From Anaerolineae bacterium (lineage in GTDB: Bacteria > Chloroflexota > Anaerolineae > Anaerolineales > Villigracilaceae), in the NCBI GenBank assembly GCA_017303735.1, contig JAFLCF010000051.1, forward strand, positions 1 through 23,291: 23,291 nucleotides of DNA. The letters are read 5' to 3'. The position numbers and the translations under genes are program-made. This document shows positions 13,353-22,228 of the stretch, one piece after another. A model generated the notes under the pieces. The model saw nothing but the letters and a program-made list of their open reading frames with translations, made no database searches and was not told where the DNA came from. The first letter of the stretch is position 1; every line of letters begins with the position of its first letter.

Positions 13353-16300
13353 ATGGTTTCTAGCGAATCCATGCAGTCGAAGAAAAAGCCTTTAATGGGG
13401 GAACAAAGCCATGAGCATTTCCTTTTACTCTCCCTCAGCCGGGCTGCTCAGGCAATTCAACGCGCACGTACCCCGGAGGATTTTTACCTTGCCGTGGGTA
13501 GAGAGATCAATAGTTTGGGTGGGGAAGTTACTTTACTTTTGCTTGCTGAAGATCGTCAATCCCTTTCGATTACCTATACATCCTATTCTCCAACCTTGAT
13601 CCATAAAGCTGAAAAGCTGACGGGGTTGTTTTTGAATGAATATCGCCTGCCGCTGATTGAGGATGGCATTTATAAGCGGACTCTACAGGGCGGCACCGCA
13701 GTATTCATTGATTCGATCTACGAAGCGATGGCAGAGATTTTGCCCAGGGCGTTTCATCTCTTTATTGCTCCGCTGATGGCTGCTTTTAACCTGCGTCAGG
13801 GAGTTCTTGCTCCCTTGCGTGTGGAGGATGAAGTATTGGGGTTATTAAAGATCAACGGCTCATTTTTAACTGAAGCTGATCTGCCTGCCATGGATTCTTT
13901 TGCGGGGCATATTGCTGCGGGGTTGTACAATGTGCGGCTGACCCAAAAGTTGCAAGATGAATTGACGGCGCGCCGGGAGGCAGAAGAGGCGTTGCGTGCT
14001 TCACAGTCCACTTTTTTGGGGATATTTAATAGCGTTACAGAAACCATTTATATTCAGGATGAGAATGGCGTTTTTCTGGATGTAAATTTGGGCGCGGAGA
14101 AAATGTATGGCTACCCACGCCAGTATTTTGTTGGGCGCACACCTGAATTTCTCTCGGCACCCGGCAGGAACGATCTGGATAAAGTTTTTAGCTACTTAAG
14201 GCAAGCCTTGGATGGGGAGTCGGTTGAGTTTGAATTTTGGGGGATCAAGAAAGATGGCACGGTGTTCCCCAAAGATGTGCGCATCACCTCCGGCTCTTAT
14301 TTTGGAAGAAAAGTGGCTATTGCCGTTGCGCGTGACATTACCGAAAGAAAAAAAACGGAAGAGAAGCTGCGCGCCAGTGAAGCCAAAAACCAGGCTATTT
14401 TGGATGCCGTCCCTGATATGGTCTTTGTCTTCAATCGTCAGGGCGATTATATTGATTACTATGCCCATGCGAACGATCCTTTAATTTCCTCTCCTGCTGA
14501 TTTCTTGGGCAAGAATATTCGTGATGTATTCCCCCTGAACCAGGCTGAAGGATTTTTATCCAAAGCAGAGCTTGTATTTCAAACCCATGAAAGCCAATTG
14601 TTTGAATATTCGTTAGACCTGCCAGGCGGACTTCTAGATTTTGAAGCACATGTTGGCTTGTATCAGGACTCCAATCTTCTTTGTGTGGTTCGGGATGTTA
14701 CAGAACGCAAACGAGCAGAACAGGCTTTACAACAGGCGGAGCAACGTTTCAAAAAGTTAGTCGAAAATGCGCCAGATGGAATTGCACTGTCTGGCATCGA
14801 TGGCAAAATTAAGTATTTCAGCCCGGTTGCTAAATCCATGTTCGATTACGACGGTGAAGGATATAACCTTGAGAATCCTCTAGATTTCGTTCATCCGGAT
14901 GATGTGCAAATTGTGCTGACAGGGCTGCTTGACCTGATACAGTCTCCAACGTATATTCCTACCCTTCAATATCGCTATAAACATAAAGATGGTTCGTATC
15001 GCTGGGTTGAAAGTACCTTTAGCAATCAGTTGGCTGAGCCGGGGGTCGAGGCGGTCGTTATCAATTTTAAAGACATCACAGAGCGTAAAGAGATGGAAAA
15101 GGCGCTCTATGAAAGTGAAAAGTATTATCGCGCCCTGATCGAAAATGCCACTGATGGAATTATGGTGATTAATGCAGAAGGCAAGATCAGCTATGAAAGC
15201 CCATCGGTGACACATTTGTTGGGATATGGTCCCGGGAATCTGATCGGGGTGAATTCATTTGACCTGATCCACCCGGATGATCTGGCAGAGATACTCGCAA
15301 CCTTTATGAGCGGATTGGCGAATCCGGGGCATATTCACCGCGGCGAATATCGTTTGAAACATCAAAATGGCGAATGGTGTTATTTTGAGATCGTCAGTCA
15401 TTATCTTATGGATGATCCTACCATTATGGGGATCATTATCAATGGACGCGATATCACCAAGCGCAAGCAGGCAGAGCAGGCGCTTATAGAAAGTGAACGA
15501 AAATTCCATGATGTGATCGAAAAATCTGCCGATGGTATTGCGCTTTCAGATGAACGTGGCTGTATTATCGAATTCAACGCCGCGTTCGAGAATCTGAGCG
15601 GCTACAAACGTGAAGATATTCTTGGTAAATTCATATGGGATCTGGTGTTGGATTTAACGCCAAAGCATTTGACCACCGAAGAATATTCCAGACAAATGAA
15701 AGACAGTATCAAAGAAGCACTTAAGCTAGGCTCTTCATCATCTTTTCAGTTGATGAAAGATGTCTGTTTTCAACGTCCGGATGATTCATTGATCTATGTC
15801 AGGCAACGCTTGTTCTCCATTCCAACTGAAACAGGTTGTCGCCTTGGATGTATCTCGCATGATATTACCCAAATAAAGGAAGCAGAAGAGAACTTAAAGA
15901 CACAAAATCTGAATCTGCAAAGCCTGTATCAAATGACGGCGACACTAAACAAAACGGCAGCACTCGAAGATATATACAAAGCCGCACTGGACAGCCTGAA
16001 AGATACGTTGCATGCAGATCGTGTCTCCATTCTTCTGTTCGATGCCGATGGCATTATGCGTTTTAAAGCCTGGCATGGGTTATCCGATGAATATCGGAAA
16101 GCCACCGAAGGGCATTCTCCCTGGACACAAGACACGCTCGACCCTCAGCCGGTTCTGGTACCCGATGTTCGGCAGGATGCCAGCCTGACGGCTTTATCTG
16201 CCACGATTGAAAAAGAAGGCATCAGCGCGCTTGGGTTTATTCCTCTCATTCATCAAGGCAGGCTACTGGGCAAGTTTATGATCTACTTTAACCAGCCGCA

Positions 16301-18476
16301 TGAATTTACTGAAAACGAAATTCAACTTGCCCAGACCATTGCAAATCATGTTGCCTTTGCCATTAACCGCAAACGGACAGATGCAGCCTTGCAGACTAGT
16401 GAAGAACGCTATCGTGCTCTGTACGAAGATAACCCATCCATGTACTTCACAGCCGATGAGCATGGTTTGATCCTCTCTATCAACCAATACGGCAAAAAAC
16501 ATTTGGGGTACTCCTCAGAAGAATTGATCGGTCAACCCTTAGTGAACATTTTTTATGTGTATGATCGTGAACGGGTAAGACAGCAGATCATGGCATGCTT
16601 ACAAAACCCTGATCAGCTGGTGCAGTTGGAGGCGCGGAAACAGCGTAAGGACGGCAGCCAACTATGGGTGAGAGAATTTGCGCGCGCCGTGCGTGACGTC
16701 GATGGTCGCCTTGTGATCCTGTTGGTTTGTAACGATGTCACTGAAGAGAAGAAAGCACAGGAAGCTCTTAAGAACTCAGAAACAGAACTGCGGGCATTGT
16801 TCGCCTCGATGCAGGATACGGTCTTGGTTATCGACCGCGATGGGTACTATCGCAGCATTGCTCCAACCAATTCGAAGAAATATTATATTCAACCGGGCGA
16901 TATCATCGGCAAACATCTCTCATATCTCTTCCCTGCAGAGAAGGTGACAGAGTTTCTGAATGTCATTGCCAAGGTGCTTGATACCGGTGAGACCGTACAC
17001 CTTCAATATGAAATTGTCGTGAATGGTCAATCTCCGTGGTTCGAGTCATCGATCTCTTCCATGGGCGATGATCTGACCATCTGGGTGGCACGTGATATTA
17101 CCGAACGTAAGAAGATCGAATCGGCGCTTGTTCGGTCAGAGCAGGCATATCGAATGTTGTTCGAAAACATGCCGATCGGGTTATATCGGACATCGGTCGA
17201 AGGCGAGATTCGGGACGCAAACCCGGCTCTGTTGCGTATGTTCGGCTCTGCCGATGCACAGTCGATGCTGGGGAAGAAAGCCTGGGATTTTTATCGCGAT
17301 CCTGGCACCAACGACATATTTAAAGAAATGATCTCAAAAAGCGGCTCGCTTTCTGCCTTTGAATCTGAGTATACAAGAGAAGATAGGTCAACCTTTTGGG
17401 CGGAGGACTATGTCCGCATCGTTTATGATCCCAAAGGCACTCCACTGTATTATGAAGGCAGTTTGATCGATGTAACGAATCGAAAAGAAGCCGAACAACG
17501 TCTTCAAGAGAGCGAAAAACAGTATCGTTTATTGGCGGAACGAATTGCGGATGTAGTTTGGGTATTGGATTTGGAGACCCTTCGATTTAAATATCTTAGC
17601 CCATCTGTGCAAAACCTTTTTGGATATTCTGTTGATGAATTGCTGGGTATTCACATAAGCAATGTGTTGACCCCTGCCTCTATGCTTGCTGTTGAGAATA
17701 TCATCCCAGATCGTTTAAGACGTTTTATGGATGGCGATCAAACAGCTGTTACAGAGCTGTATCAGCTTGACCATATTCATCAGGATCGTTCCATTATTAC
17801 TGCTGAAGTTTCAAGCACTCTTGTAATGAATGAGAATTCAAAAATAGAAGTCATTGGCGTGACTCGTAATATTACTGAGCGTAAGAAGGCGGAAGATGAT
17901 CTGCTGCGTGCCAATCTGTCGCTTCAAACGGCACACAAGGAACTTCAACAAATGTTTGAGCATGAACAGGTCTTGGCGCGCACCGATGCCCTGACGGGCT
18001 TATTCAACCGGCGGCATTTCTTCGACCTGGCTGCAAGGGAATTTAACAGCAGCCTTCGGTATCAACGTCCGCTTGCGCTTATCCTCTTTGATATTGATGG
18101 CTTCAAGAAATCGAACGACACATTCGGACACGGGTTTGGAGACGATATTCTGGTCAAAATCTCGCAGACGGCGAAAGCACAGATCCGGGAGGTGGATATC
18201 ATTGCGCGTTATGGCGGCGATGAATTTATTATCCTCATACCCGAGACCAATGCCAAACAGGCATTACTACTCGCCGAACGGATTCGTAGCGCAGTCGAGA
18301 CAGCCAATAGCAGCCGAGACGGTGAATTTAAATCCGCGACGATCAGCCTGGGCGTTGCAGAAATAGCCCTAGCCACCGATCATTCGGTTGAAGCCATCAT
18401 CAGCCGGGCAGATACAGCCCTGTATCAAGCCAAACAGTCCGGGCGGAATCACGCGGTCATTTATTCAGAGGGGTAG
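13353..18476 (+). CDS. Giant GAF/PAS multi-sensor diguanylate cyclase
   Basis: 1707 residues with no transmembrane helix; cytoplasmic. Approximate order: GAF (23-198), PAS x5 (219-330, 346-450, 466-580, 588-703, 717-840), GAF (855-1007), PAS x4 (1017-1133, 1145-1252, 1265-1378, 1389-1513), GGDEF (1543-1706). PAS units are joined by the usual [DN]ITERK-(K/R)-xE linkers. The cyclase signature GGDEF is intact at 1621-1625, with DALTGLFNRR and FDIDGFKKSNDTFGH upstream. The inhibitory I-site RxxD (R1612, D1615) lies five residues before it, so it should make c-di-GMP with product feedback. No EAL or HD-GYP domain is present. The start at 13353 is chosen for GAGAGG 7 bases upstream; an in-frame ATG at 13320 would add 11 basic residues but lies at or before the predicted transcription start. 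The ligands of the sensor domains are not readable. Confidence 0.93.
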   Translation: MVSSESMQSKKKPLMGEQSHEHFLLLSLSRAAQAIQRARTPEDFYLAVGREINSLGGEVTLLLLAEDRQSLSITYTSYSPTLIHKAEKLTGLFLNEYRLPLIEDGIYKRTLQGGTAVFIDSIYEAMAEILPRAFHLFIAPLMAAFNLRQGVLAPLRVEDEVLGLLKINGSFLTEADLPAMDSFAGHIAAGLYNVRLTQKLQDELTARREAEEALRASQSTFLGIFNSVTETIYIQDENGVFLDVNLGAEKMYGYPRQYFVGRTPEFLSAPGRNDLDKVFSYLRQALDGESVEFEFWGIKKDGTVFPKDVRITSGSYFGRKVAIAVARDITERKKTEEKLRASEAKNQAILDAVPDMVFVFNRQGDYIDYYAHANDPLISSPADFLGKNIRDVFPLNQAEGFLSKAELVFQTHESQLFEYSLDLPGGLLDFEAHVGLYQDSNLLCVVRDVTERKRAEQALQQAEQRFKKLVENAPDGIALSGIDGKIKYFSPVAKSMFDYDGEGYNLENPLDFVHPDDVQIVLTGLLDLIQSPTYIPTLQYRYKHKDGSYRWVESTFSNQLAEPGVEAVVINFKDITERKEMEKALYESEKYYRALIENATDGIMVINAEGKISYESPSVTHLLGYGPGNLIGVNSFDLIHPDDLAEILATFMSGLANPGHIHRGEYRLKHQNGEWCYFEIVSHYLMDDPTIMGIIINGRDITKRKQAEQALIESERKFHDVIEKSADGIALSDERGCIIEFNAAFENLSGYKREDILGKFIWDLVLDLTPKHLTTEEYSRQMKDSIKEALKLGSSSSFQLMKDVCFQRPDDSLIYVRQRLFSIPTETGCRLGCISHDITQIKEAEENLKTQNLNLQSLYQMTATLNKTAALEDIYKAALDSLKDTLHADRVSILLFDADGIMRFKAWHGLSDEYRKATEGHSPWTQDTLDPQPVLVPDVRQDASLTALSATIEKEGISALGFIPLIHQGRLLGKFMIYFNQPHEFTENEIQLAQTIANHVAFAINRKRTDAALQTSEERYRALYEDNPSMYFTADEHGLILSINQYGKKHLGYSSEELIGQPLVNIFYVYDRERVRQQIMACLQNPDQLVQLEARKQRKDGSQLWVREFARAVRDVDGRLVILLVCNDVTEEKKAQEALKNSETELRALFASMQDTVLVIDRDGYYRSIAPTNSKKYYIQPGDIIGKHLSYLFPAEKVTEFLNVIAKVLDTGETVHLQYEIVVNGQSPWFESSISSMGDDLTIWVARDITERKKIESALVRSEQAYRMLFENMPIGLYRTSVEGEIRDANPALLRMFGSADAQSMLGKKAWDFYRDPGTNDIFKEMISKSGSLSAFESEYTREDRSTFWAEDYVRIVYDPKGTPLYYEGSLIDVTNRKEAEQRLQESEKQYRLLAERIADVVWVLDLETLRFKYLSPSVQNLFGYSVDELLGIHISNVLTPASMLAVENIIPDRLRRFMDGDQTAVTELYQLDHIHQDRSIITAEVSSTLVMNENSKIEVIGVTRNITERKKAEDDLLRANLSLQTAHKELQQMFEHEQVLARTDALTGLFNRRHFFDLAAREFNSSLRYQRPLALILFDIDGFKKSNDTFGHGFGDDILVKISQTAKAQIREVDIIARYGGDEFIILIPETNAKQALLLAERIRSAVETANSSRDGEFKSATISLGVAEIALATDHSVEAIISRADTALYQAKQSGRNHAVIYSEG

Positions 18477-18504
18477 CGGATTCAAAAAGGTCTTTCCGGC
18501 GACA

Positions 18505-18538
18505 TGGTATCATGATGCCTTCAAAGGAGTATCATGAT
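18505..18538 (+). promoter_or_regulatory. Extended -10 promoter overlapped by twin GTATCATGAT sequences
   Basis: TGGTATCAT (18505-18513) fits an extended -10 element (TGn plus TATCAT). GTATCATGAT occurs at 18507-18516 and again at 18529-18538, 22 bp apart, about two helical turns. Each copy contains the palindrome ATCATGAT. One copy covers the -10 and the other covers the start codon, as expected for paired operator sites, although AT-rich palindromes of this length can arise by chance. Confidence 0.35.
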
Positions 18539-19187
18539 CAAACCTGTTCGTTGGAAAACATTTCCTTTAGATTTTTTGCGTATTCAAATTGGCTTTCTTT
18601 TATATGGGCTGGCGATTACCCTAATGATCCGCGGCAAGTTGGGGACGAGTGCCTGGGCGGTGTTGGAAGTGGCGCTGGCAAATAAACTACATATTACTGT
18701 TGGCACCATGACAGTCATTATGGGATTTATTGTTCTGATCAGTGCCGTGTTAATGCGCGAACAGATGGGCTGGGGAACACTGGGCAATATCCTCTCCATC
18801 GGTCCATGGGTGGACTTGTGTATGTCTCTCATTCCCGAAGTGAACAATAACCTGTTATTGCAAATTTCCATGCTCTTGGTTGCTATCGTCATCATGGGGC
18901 TTGCCAGTGCCATCTACATTGGTGTGGATGCGGGCGCAGGTCCGCGTGATAGTTTGATGCTGGCGATCCATCGCAAGACCGGTGTTAGCATCCGTGTGGC
19001 ACGTGCCATTATTGAAGTGACCGTTGTAACCATTGGCTGGCTGCTGGGCGGACCCGCCGGTATTGGCACTGTTGTACATGCCGTCTTGATCGGTCCTGCG
19101 GTGCAGTGGGGATTTAAGTTGTTCAAGGTTCAGCCGCACAAGGAGAATGAAGAAGTGCAGGCGGGCATTGAGGGCGGCGCGGAATAA
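18534..19187 (+). CDS. YczE/YitT-like integral membrane protein
   Basis: 217 residues with five or so hydrophobic helices (about 15-32, 56-74, 82-100, 107-129 and 153-185). The features GTSAWAVLEVAL (37-48) and GVDAGAGPRDSLM (130-142) resemble the YczE/YyaS/YitT group of membrane proteins. Their transport or regulatory role is not settled. The C-terminus is a short charged tail. ATG at 18534 has AAAGGAG 4 bases upstream. The stop codon is 2 bases before the LysE-type gene, so the two form an operon. Some relatives are linked to amino-acid or amine handling; here that is only suggested by the exporter next door. Confidence 0.75.
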   Translation: MIKPVRWKTFPLDFLRIQIGFLLYGLAITLMIRGKLGTSAWAVLEVALANKLHITVGTMTVIMGFIVLISAVLMREQMGWGTLGNILSIGPWVDLCMSLIPEVNNNLLLQISMLLVAIVIMGLASAIYIGVDAGAGPRDSLMLAIHRKTGVSIRVARAIIEVTVVTIGWLLGGPAGIGTVVHAVLIGPAVQWGFKLFKVQPHKENEEVQAGIEGGAE

Positions 19188-19189
19188 CC

Positions 19190-19798
19190 ATGTGGCTTTA
19201 CCTCATTCAAGGCATTGGATTTGGCTTCGCCGCCGCCTCTCAGATCGGACCGTTTCAGACGTTCCTGATTTCTCAAGCCTTAACCCGCGGCTGGAAGCGT
19301 GCCCTGCCCGGCGCGTTCGCGCCGTTCATCAGTGATGGTCCCATTGTGTTATTGAGCGTGCTGGTGCTCAGTCAGCTACCAGAATGGGCGCAACGGGGGA
19401 TGTATATCTTCGGCGGGCTTTTCGTTTTGTATCTGGCGTATGGTTCGTTCAAAGCATGGCGCAACTTCGATGAGACTTTAGCCCATCCTGAGTTGTCGGG
19501 TCAGCAGACCATTTTCAAAGCAGCAATGACCAATGTACTCAGCCCCGGCGCCTATCTCTTTTGGATGTTCGCCACGGGTCCCATTTTGGTGCGAGGCTGG
19601 CGCGAAACGCCCATCAACGGACTGGGACTTTTGATCGGGTTTTATTCATCCTTCATCCTGTGCCTGATCGCGATGATCGTCGTCTTTGGGGCCGCTTCTC
19701 GTTTGGGACCCAAGCTGAATCGTGCGTTGCTTGGGCTCTCTTGCATCGTCTTGTTTGGGTTTGGGTTGTATCAATTATGGAAGGGTATCGTTGGTTAA
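19190..19798 (+). CDS. LysE/RhtB-family amino-acid exporter
   Basis: 202 residues, the usual length. Six hydrophobic segments match the LysE translocator fold. Family landmarks are the GP near the end of the first helix (SQIGPFQTFL, G20-P21), SDGPIVLLSV (48-57, the conserved D-x-P turn) and NVLSPGAYLFW (115-125, comparable to NPKA/NPG in relatives). It is predicted to export amino acids or similar small molecules across the cytoplasmic membrane by proton exchange. The substrate is unknown. The gene starts 2 bases after the YczE-like gene, with only a weak ribosome-binding site inside that gene's end, so it depends on translational coupling. It converges on an Lrp/AsnC regulator gene 13 bp away, a common partner for this family. 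Confidence 0.88.
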   Translation: MWLYLIQGIGFGFAAASQIGPFQTFLISQALTRGWKRALPGAFAPFISDGPIVLLSVLVLSQLPEWAQRGMYIFGGLFVLYLAYGSFKAWRNFDETLAHPELSGQQTIFKAAMTNVLSPGAYLFWMFATGPILVRGWRETPINGLGLLIGFYSSFILCLIAMIVVFGAASRLGPKLNRALLGLSCIVLFGFGLYQLWKGIVG

Positions 19799-19811
19799 GT
19801 AGTTCTTTGAG

Positions 19812-20294
19812 TTATTCTAACGGCAATGCCATCGTTGACTTAACCTCTGCCAACACAAGGTTGGTATGTATGCGTGCCACGCCGGGGATGGATGAGATCT
19901 TATTCATGATGAAATGCTCAAGGTCTTTGCGATTCCGTAGAACCACTTTCAAGATGTAGTCGTATTCGCCGGTGATGTGATAGCAGTCTAGCACTTCGGG
20001 CATTTTCCGCATTGCATTGCGGAAGCCATCCACTTGGATCGATTGCGGGGTTTGCAAGCCGATCTGAATGAAACATTGCAGGTCGTAGCCTGCTTTTTCA
20101 GGGTCTACAATGACCGTGTAGTTGCGGATGTAGCCTTCTTTTTCAAGGCGTTTGAGGCGGGAGTGGGTGGCAGGCGGCGAGAGGCTGATCTTGCGGGCGA
20201 GTTGAACGTTGCTTAACCGCCCATCTTTTTGAAGTGCGCGCAGGAGGGATTTATCCACCTCGTCCAGAATGATGTGTTGCAAATTTTTCACCAT
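19812..20294 (-). CDS. Lrp/AsnC-family transcriptional regulator
   Basis: 160 residues, standard length. The N-terminal winged HTH (about 11-58) has DEVDKSLLRALQKDGRLSNV and LARKISLSPPATHSRLKRLE with the recognition helix near 40-50. The C-terminal RAM effector-binding domain (about 72-150) contains GEYDYILKVVLRN (109-121) and ISSIPGVARIHTNLVL (133-148). Such regulators sense amino acids and act as dimers to octamers. The ATG at 20294 is chosen because GGAGG lies 8 bases upstream; a TTG start at 20309 would add MEVLF and overlap that site. The gene converges on the LysE-type exporter and is divergent from the peptide/amino-acid ABC operon. Either is a plausible target, and autoregulation is likely. 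Confidence 0.93.
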   Translation of the reverse strand: MVKNLQHIILDEVDKSLLRALQKDGRLSNVQLARKISLSPPATHSRLKRLEKEGYIRNYTVIVDPEKAGYDLQCFIQIGLQTPQSIQVDGFRNAMRKMPEVLDCYHITGEYDYILKVVLRNRKDLEHFIMNKISSIPGVARIHTNLVLAEVKSTMALPLE

Positions 20295-20315
20295 AAAAAG
20301 AACCTCCAATCGATT

Positions 20316-20340
20316 GAAAATTATGCAATTATTAGTTTTC
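20316..20340. promoter_or_regulatory. Possible Lrp-type operator overlapping the regulator's own promoter
   Basis: A 25-bp imperfect palindrome runs from GAAAA to TTTTC with a TTATGCAATTATTAG core. It is AT-rich, as Lrp/AsnC sites are. On the minus strand it covers CATAAT (20325-20320), a possible -10 for the regulator gene. Binding there would repress the regulator itself. Candidate only. Confidence 0.4.
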
Positions 20341-20382
20341 TTGAAATTAAGGCGTAAAAAACAAGGAATGTATTTTTATTTA

Positions 20383-20400
20383 TTTCGAGTTTACCCGAAA
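20383..20400. promoter_or_regulatory. Operator-like palindrome upstream of the ABC operon
   Basis: TTTCGAGT, two bases and ACCCGAAA form an 18-bp palindrome with one mismatch pair. It is centred about 49 bases upstream of the -10 of the binding-protein gene. That position suits an activator or an upstream repressor site. It differs in sequence from the palindrome at 20316-20340, so a second regulator is possible. Confidence 0.4.
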
Positions 20401-20437
20401 AAACGGTTAATTATTCAGTTAATTGGATGTTTGTGTG

Positions 20438-20443
20438 TATAAT
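20438..20443 (+). promoter_or_regulatory. -10 element of the ABC importer operon
   Basis: A perfect TATAAT, preceded by alternating TG. The best -35 candidate (TTCAGT at 20414-20419, spacing 18) is weak, which fits a promoter needing activation. The leader (about 20450-20493) contains a small hairpin, GATGCC with GGCATC (20451-20456 and 20462-20467), before the GGAGG ribosome-binding site. Confidence 0.55.
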
Positions 20444-20493
20444 GACGAAAGATGCCGAACGGGCATCCACTTTGTTAACTCGGAGGAATAAAA

Positions 20494-22161
20494 ATGAAAT
20501 CACGCAAGTACTTTGTGCTGCTGACTTTACTGGTGATCGTCAGTATTTTGGCAGCATGTGCGCCTGCAGCAACCGAAGCGCCAGCCGCTGAAGAACCTGC
20601 ATCAGAGGCAACTGAAGCTCCTGCAGAAGCGACTGACCCAGCCGCGGCGGGGTCGGGAGGCGTCCTTACCATTGGTTTACCAGTGGAACCGGAAACGCTT
20701 GATCCCGGTGATGCCGTCTATGTTCAGGAGCAATTCATCCTGATGAATCTGTTTGATTCGTTGCTCTCTATTTCGCCGGATGGAGAACTGCACCCGGGTC
20801 TCGCGACTGCCTGGGAGCCGAACGCGGATTATTCCGAGTTCACCTTCACCCTGCGTGAAGATGTGACCTTCCATGATGGCACGCCTTTCACTGCGGAAGC
20901 GGTCAAGGCTTCCTTTGACCACATCAACAGCGATGCGGTGCTTGAGTCGGGTGGTAAATCGTTGCTTCAAGATCATGCTTATGTGGAAACTGTCGTGGTC
21001 GATGACTACACTGTGACCGTTAAGTTCGGCGCTTCGTATCCGCTCTTTTTGCGTGATGCTTCGCGCCAGTGGTTGAGCATTTCATCCCCGGCTGCGTTAG
21101 AAGCCTCCGGCGCCGACTATGGACGCAACCCGGTGGGAACCGGTCCATTCAAGTTTGTGCAGTGGGATGCCCAATCTCAGATCGTGCTCGAACGCAACCC
21201 CGATTACAACTGGGGACCTGAGTTCGCCGCTCATCAGGGACCGGCTCTTCTCGAGCAGGTCGTCTTCCGCATTTTGCCCGAAGCGGCTACTCGTCTGACC
21301 GCGTTTGAAACGGGTGAAGTTCTCATCGCGGGTGAACCACCTGCTTTGGATGCCATCGCCCTGGCTGACTCTGGAGCCGCTGCCATCCAAACCTTTGCCC
21401 AGCCGGGTGTGCCTGCCATCTTGATGATCAACGCCACCAAGGCGCCGACCGATAACGTTAACGTCCGCAAGGCGATGATCCTCGCGGTCAATCAGGAAGA
21501 GCTTGCACAGACTGCCTTCCAGGAACTTGGTTTACCTGCTACCAGCGTCATCTCTCCCACCACTTGGGCGTACGATGAAGGTGCCGCCAGCCTCTACAGC
21601 TACAACCCTGAAGAAGCTGCCCGTCTGCTCGACGAAGCCGGTTGGGTGGATGCCGATGGAGATGGCATTCGCGAAAAAGACGGCGAGACCCTCAGCATCG
21701 ACTGGCCCGATAACCCCGCCTGGTCTGAAGCCTTCAATGAACTCTTGATCGGCTATCTCAATGAAGCTGGGTTCGATGTTCAATACCGCTCCATGGATGA
21801 TGGCGCCGCCTACGAAGAATTGCTGGCTGGCAATTACACCCTCGTGTATATGTACTGGACCCGCCCCGATCCTTCTCCGTTGCGCTACCTGTTCCATTCT
21901 GAAAATACAAATGGCGGCGGTGCTTGGACGAACTTCGTCAATGAAGATCTCGACAATGCCCTTGCCGACGCCGACACCAATACCGACGAAGCCGCCCGCG
22001 AACAGGATTACATCGCGGCTCAGAACATCATCATGGAAAATGCACTCGTCCTGCCGATGTTCACCGTGAACACATCCTACATCGCTGCGCCTTCTGTTCA
22101 GGGCTTCTCCTTCGATCTCGAAGGGTACCCCTACCTGTACGACATTTCCATCTCAGAATAA
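20494..22161 (+). CDS. ABC transporter substrate-binding lipoprotein (peptide/SBP_bac_5 family)
   Basis: 555 residues. The signal peptide ends in lipobox LAAC (C22), followed by an Ala/Thr/Glu/Pro linker to about 54. The mature part begins GGVLTIGLPVEPETLDPGDA, the usual family opening. LFDSLLSISPDGELHPGLAT and FTLREDVTFHDGTPFTAEAV follow, which are the signature region of Opp/Dpp-type binding proteins. The C-terminal half has the typical RKAMILAVNQEELAQ and DADGDGIREKDGE segments. It captures an oligopeptide or related solute outside the membrane and hands it to the permeases encoded next; the exact ligand is unknown. ATG has CGGAGGA 7 bases upstream. A hairpin separates it from the permease gene. 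Confidence 0.93.
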   Translation: MKSRKYFVLLTLLVIVSILAACAPAATEAPAAEEPASEATEAPAEATDPAAAGSGGVLTIGLPVEPETLDPGDAVYVQEQFILMNLFDSLLSISPDGELHPGLATAWEPNADYSEFTFTLREDVTFHDGTPFTAEAVKASFDHINSDAVLESGGKSLLQDHAYVETVVVDDYTVTVKFGASYPLFLRDASRQWLSISSPAALEASGADYGRNPVGTGPFKFVQWDAQSQIVLERNPDYNWGPEFAAHQGPALLEQVVFRILPEAATRLTAFETGEVLIAGEPPALDAIALADSGAAAIQTFAQPGVPAILMINATKAPTDNVNVRKAMILAVNQEELAQTAFQELGLPATSVISPTTWAYDEGAASLYSYNPEEAARLLDEAGWVDADGDGIREKDGETLSIDWPDNPAWSEAFNELLIGYLNEAGFDVQYRSMDDGAAYEELLAGNYTLVYMYWTRPDPSPLRYLFHSENTNGGGAWTNFVNEDLDNALADADTNTDEAAREQDYIAAQNIIMENALVLPMFTVNTSYIAAPSVQGFSFDLEGYPYLYDISISE

Positions 22162-22173
22162 CCCCAACACAAT

Positions 22174-22209
22174 TTGCGCCGCACTTGCTTTCGAGTAAGT
22201 GCGGCGCAA
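22174..22209. terminator. GC-rich hairpin between binding-protein and permease genes
   Basis: TTGCGCCGCACTT (22174-22186), a 10-base loop and AAGTGCGGCGCAA (22197-22209) form a perfect 13-bp stem. No run of T follows (GCCTTTATA), so it is probably a partial terminator or 3'-end stabiliser that keeps binding-protein mRNA in excess, as is usual in ABC operons. Full termination is possible because a -10-like element follows. Confidence 0.75.
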
Positions 22210-22214
22210 GCCTT

Positions 22215-22220
22215 TATAAT
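22215..22220 (+). promoter_or_regulatory. TATAAT immediately before the permease start
   Basis: A perfect TATAAT ends 8 bases before the ATG at 22229, so transcription from it would begin 2-3 bases before the start codon or at it. No ribosome-binding site precedes the ATG. The -35 position falls within the hairpin and has no clear match, so this may be coincidental. Confidence 0.35.
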
Positions 22221-22228
22221 AGACCAGC

